A stretch of DNA of 7,879 nucleotides from Trueperaceae bacterium (GTDB lineage Bacteria > Deinococcota > Deinococci > Deinococcales > Trueperaceae), in NCBI GenBank assembly GCA_029210865.1, contig JARGGE010000118.1, positions 1 through 7,879 on the forward strand. Reading direction: 5' to 3'. A program made the position numbers and the translations under genes. The notes under the pieces are model-generated. The model had not been told where the DNA came from. It was given only the letters and a program-made list of their open reading frames with translations, and made no database searches. Shown in pieces: positions 5,642 through 7,879 of this stretch (within the stretch, counting starts at the first letter, position 1; every line of letters begins with the position of its first letter).

Positions 5642-6187
5642 TCAGCCGATCGGCGCCAGCGCCGGCGGCTCGTCGGCCATCTCGCCACGCACCATGACCA
5701 CCGGGACGCGCACCATCCGCAACAAGCGCTCGGCCACGCTCCCCATGACGGCGCGCGACAGGCCGCTGCGGCCGTGGGTCGCCATGACGACCGCGTCGAT
5801 GTCCTCCTCGTCGACCAGGTCGGCGAGCTCCTGCGCCGGGTCGCCGAAGCGCACCACGAGCGCCACGTCGAAGCCGGCGTCGGCCAGGCGGCGCACGTCG
5901 TCGTCGAGCGCGTCGATGATCTCCTCGCGGGTCGAGGCCCAGACCTGGCTCTCGTAGATCGGGTGGTCGAAGTCGCCGCGGTCGCGCCACGGCGTCTGCA
6001 GCGTCGCGGCCCAGCCGCCGATGACCGAGGGCCGCGGCAGCGGTCCGTAGACCCCTTCCGGCACCGGCGCCACGTGCGCCAAGGTCACGACCGTCCCGCT
6101 CGGATCGAACAGCCGGCCGACCGTGCGGAAGGCGATGGGGGCGAAGTCCGAACCGTCGAGCGGGACCAGGATCCGTCTCTTGACCAT
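5642..6187 (-). CDS. Universal stress protein (UspA superfamily)
   Basis: This is a cytosolic alpha/beta protein of the Usp fold, probably nucleotide-binding and dimeric; family members aid survival under stress or starvation. It opens with 'ILVPLDGSDFAPIAF' (6-20), carrying the usual early Asp11. It closes with 'VVMATHGRSGLSRAVMGSVAERLLR' split over 133-157, then 'VPVVMV' (161-166). The ATP-loop signature G-x2-G-x9-G-S is present as A136-x2-G139-x9-G149-S150: the first Gly is Ala, a substitution I recall in other 'ATHGR' Usps. At 181 residues it is longer than the typical 140-160, owing to an aromatic and proline-rich segment (about 44-80) and a C-terminal tail after 167. Start ATG 6187 has a strong AGGAGG. 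It lies downstream of the P5C dehydrogenase gene in the same direction, but a strong hairpin lies between them, so it probably has its own transcript. The cognate stress cannot be told from sequence. Confidence 0.95.
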   Translation of the reverse strand: MVKRRILVPLDGSDFAPIAFRTVGRLFDPSGTVVTLAHVAPVPEGVYGPLPRPSVIGGWAATLQTPWRDRGDFDHPIYESQVWASTREEIIDALDDDVRRLADAGFDVALVVRFGDPAQELADLVDEEDIDAVVMATHGRSGLSRAVMGSVAERLLRMVRVPVVMVRGEMADEPPALAPIG

Positions 6188-6192
6188 GGCGT

Positions 6193-6198
6193 CCTCCT
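6193..6198 (-). promoter_or_regulatory. Ribosome binding site of the universal stress protein gene
   Basis: Read on the minus strand this is AGGAGG, 5 nt before ATG 6187. It is the strongest Shine-Dalgarno sequence in the window and fixes the start. I see no clear -35/-10 pair between it and the hairpin at 6305-6340. Confidence 0.85.
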
Positions 6199-6304
6199 GT
6201 CGTGCGGGGTCGGGCGCCCCACGCCGGGCTCAGGCGAGGGCGCTGCGGCGCGTCCGCGATCGTGCCTCCATCGTGGCGCATCGACGTCCCCGGCGCGACG
6301 GACA

Positions 6305-6340
6305 TCCGTCCAGCGGCCCGGGGCCGGGCCGTTGGACGGA
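6305..6340 (-). terminator. Strong hairpin downstream of the P5C dehydrogenase gene
   Basis: TCCGTCCA (6305-6312) pairs with TGGACGGA (6333-6340). The stem continues inward through one G-T pair and seven G-C pairs to a GGGC loop (6321-6324), for 16 bp in all. It starts 18 nt past the pruA stop on the minus strand, the usual place for a terminator. No U-tract follows. GACGGA at 6297-6302 could compete for pairing with 6305-6310. The rest of the 171-nt intergenic region (6188-6358) holds only the stress protein leader. Confidence 0.7.
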
Positions 6341-6358
6341 CGCCTCGATCCCGTGCCG

Positions 6359-7879
<1,521 letters not shown>

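Noticed and set aside
5412..5957. Apparent protein-coding frames across the tRNA cluster and into the stress gene region, on both strands.
   Set aside because: They translate tRNA genes and the antisense of the stress protein. The same 'EPPRVHAGRFA' peptide appears on both strands only because the underlying DNA is a perfect palindrome.

Overview
This is a very GC-rich (clearly above 70%), densely packed chromosomal window of housekeeping genes. Several proteins resemble Deinococcota homologues as I remember them. The sugar-isomerase-like protein shares motifs with the Thermus thermophilus glucose-6-phosphate-isomerase-like protein. The DXP synthase carries the 'GIAEDVAVTTAAG' variant I recall from Deinococcus radiodurans instead of the usual 'GIAEQHAVT'. 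The C-terminus of the P5C dehydrogenase closely follows the Thermus enzyme. Together with the extreme GC content, this suggests a Deinococcota member, perhaps of the Trueperaceae type. That placement is inference from memory, not from a search.

Layout, plus strand, 1-5208: the 3' end of purN overlaps purD by 4 nt (GTGA). A PGI/PMI-like protein follows after 10 nt, and a small predicted lipoprotein after 1 nt more. After an 85-nt spacer with repeats, a weak hairpin and a Shine-Dalgarno sequence comes dxs. The first four genes look like one translationally coupled operon; dxs is either its distal gene or has a separate start in the spacer.

Plus strand, 5205-5614: a sigma70-type promoter, whose -35 box (TTGACA) contains the dxs stop codon, faces a three-tRNA cluster: Asp(GTC), Phe(GAA) and Thr(CGT), all with encoded CCA. 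A GC-rich hairpin separates Phe from Thr. The cluster ends at a perfect 34-bp palindrome placed exactly where it meets the convergent minus-strand genes.

Minus strand, 5642-7879: a universal stress protein lies downstream of a 1-pyrroline-5-carboxylate dehydrogenase gene (pruA/rocA type) whose N-terminus runs off the window. A 16-bp-stem hairpin separates the two.

The window covers de novo purine synthesis (steps 2 and 3), the entry to the MEP isoprenoid pathway, decoding, stress response and proline catabolism. I see no mobile element, CRISPR array, phage gene or defence system. I do not see a new multi-gene system. The points most worth a second look are the degenerate sugar-isomerase-like protein, the uncharacterised lipoprotein beside dxs, and the overlapping dxs-stop/tRNA promoter.
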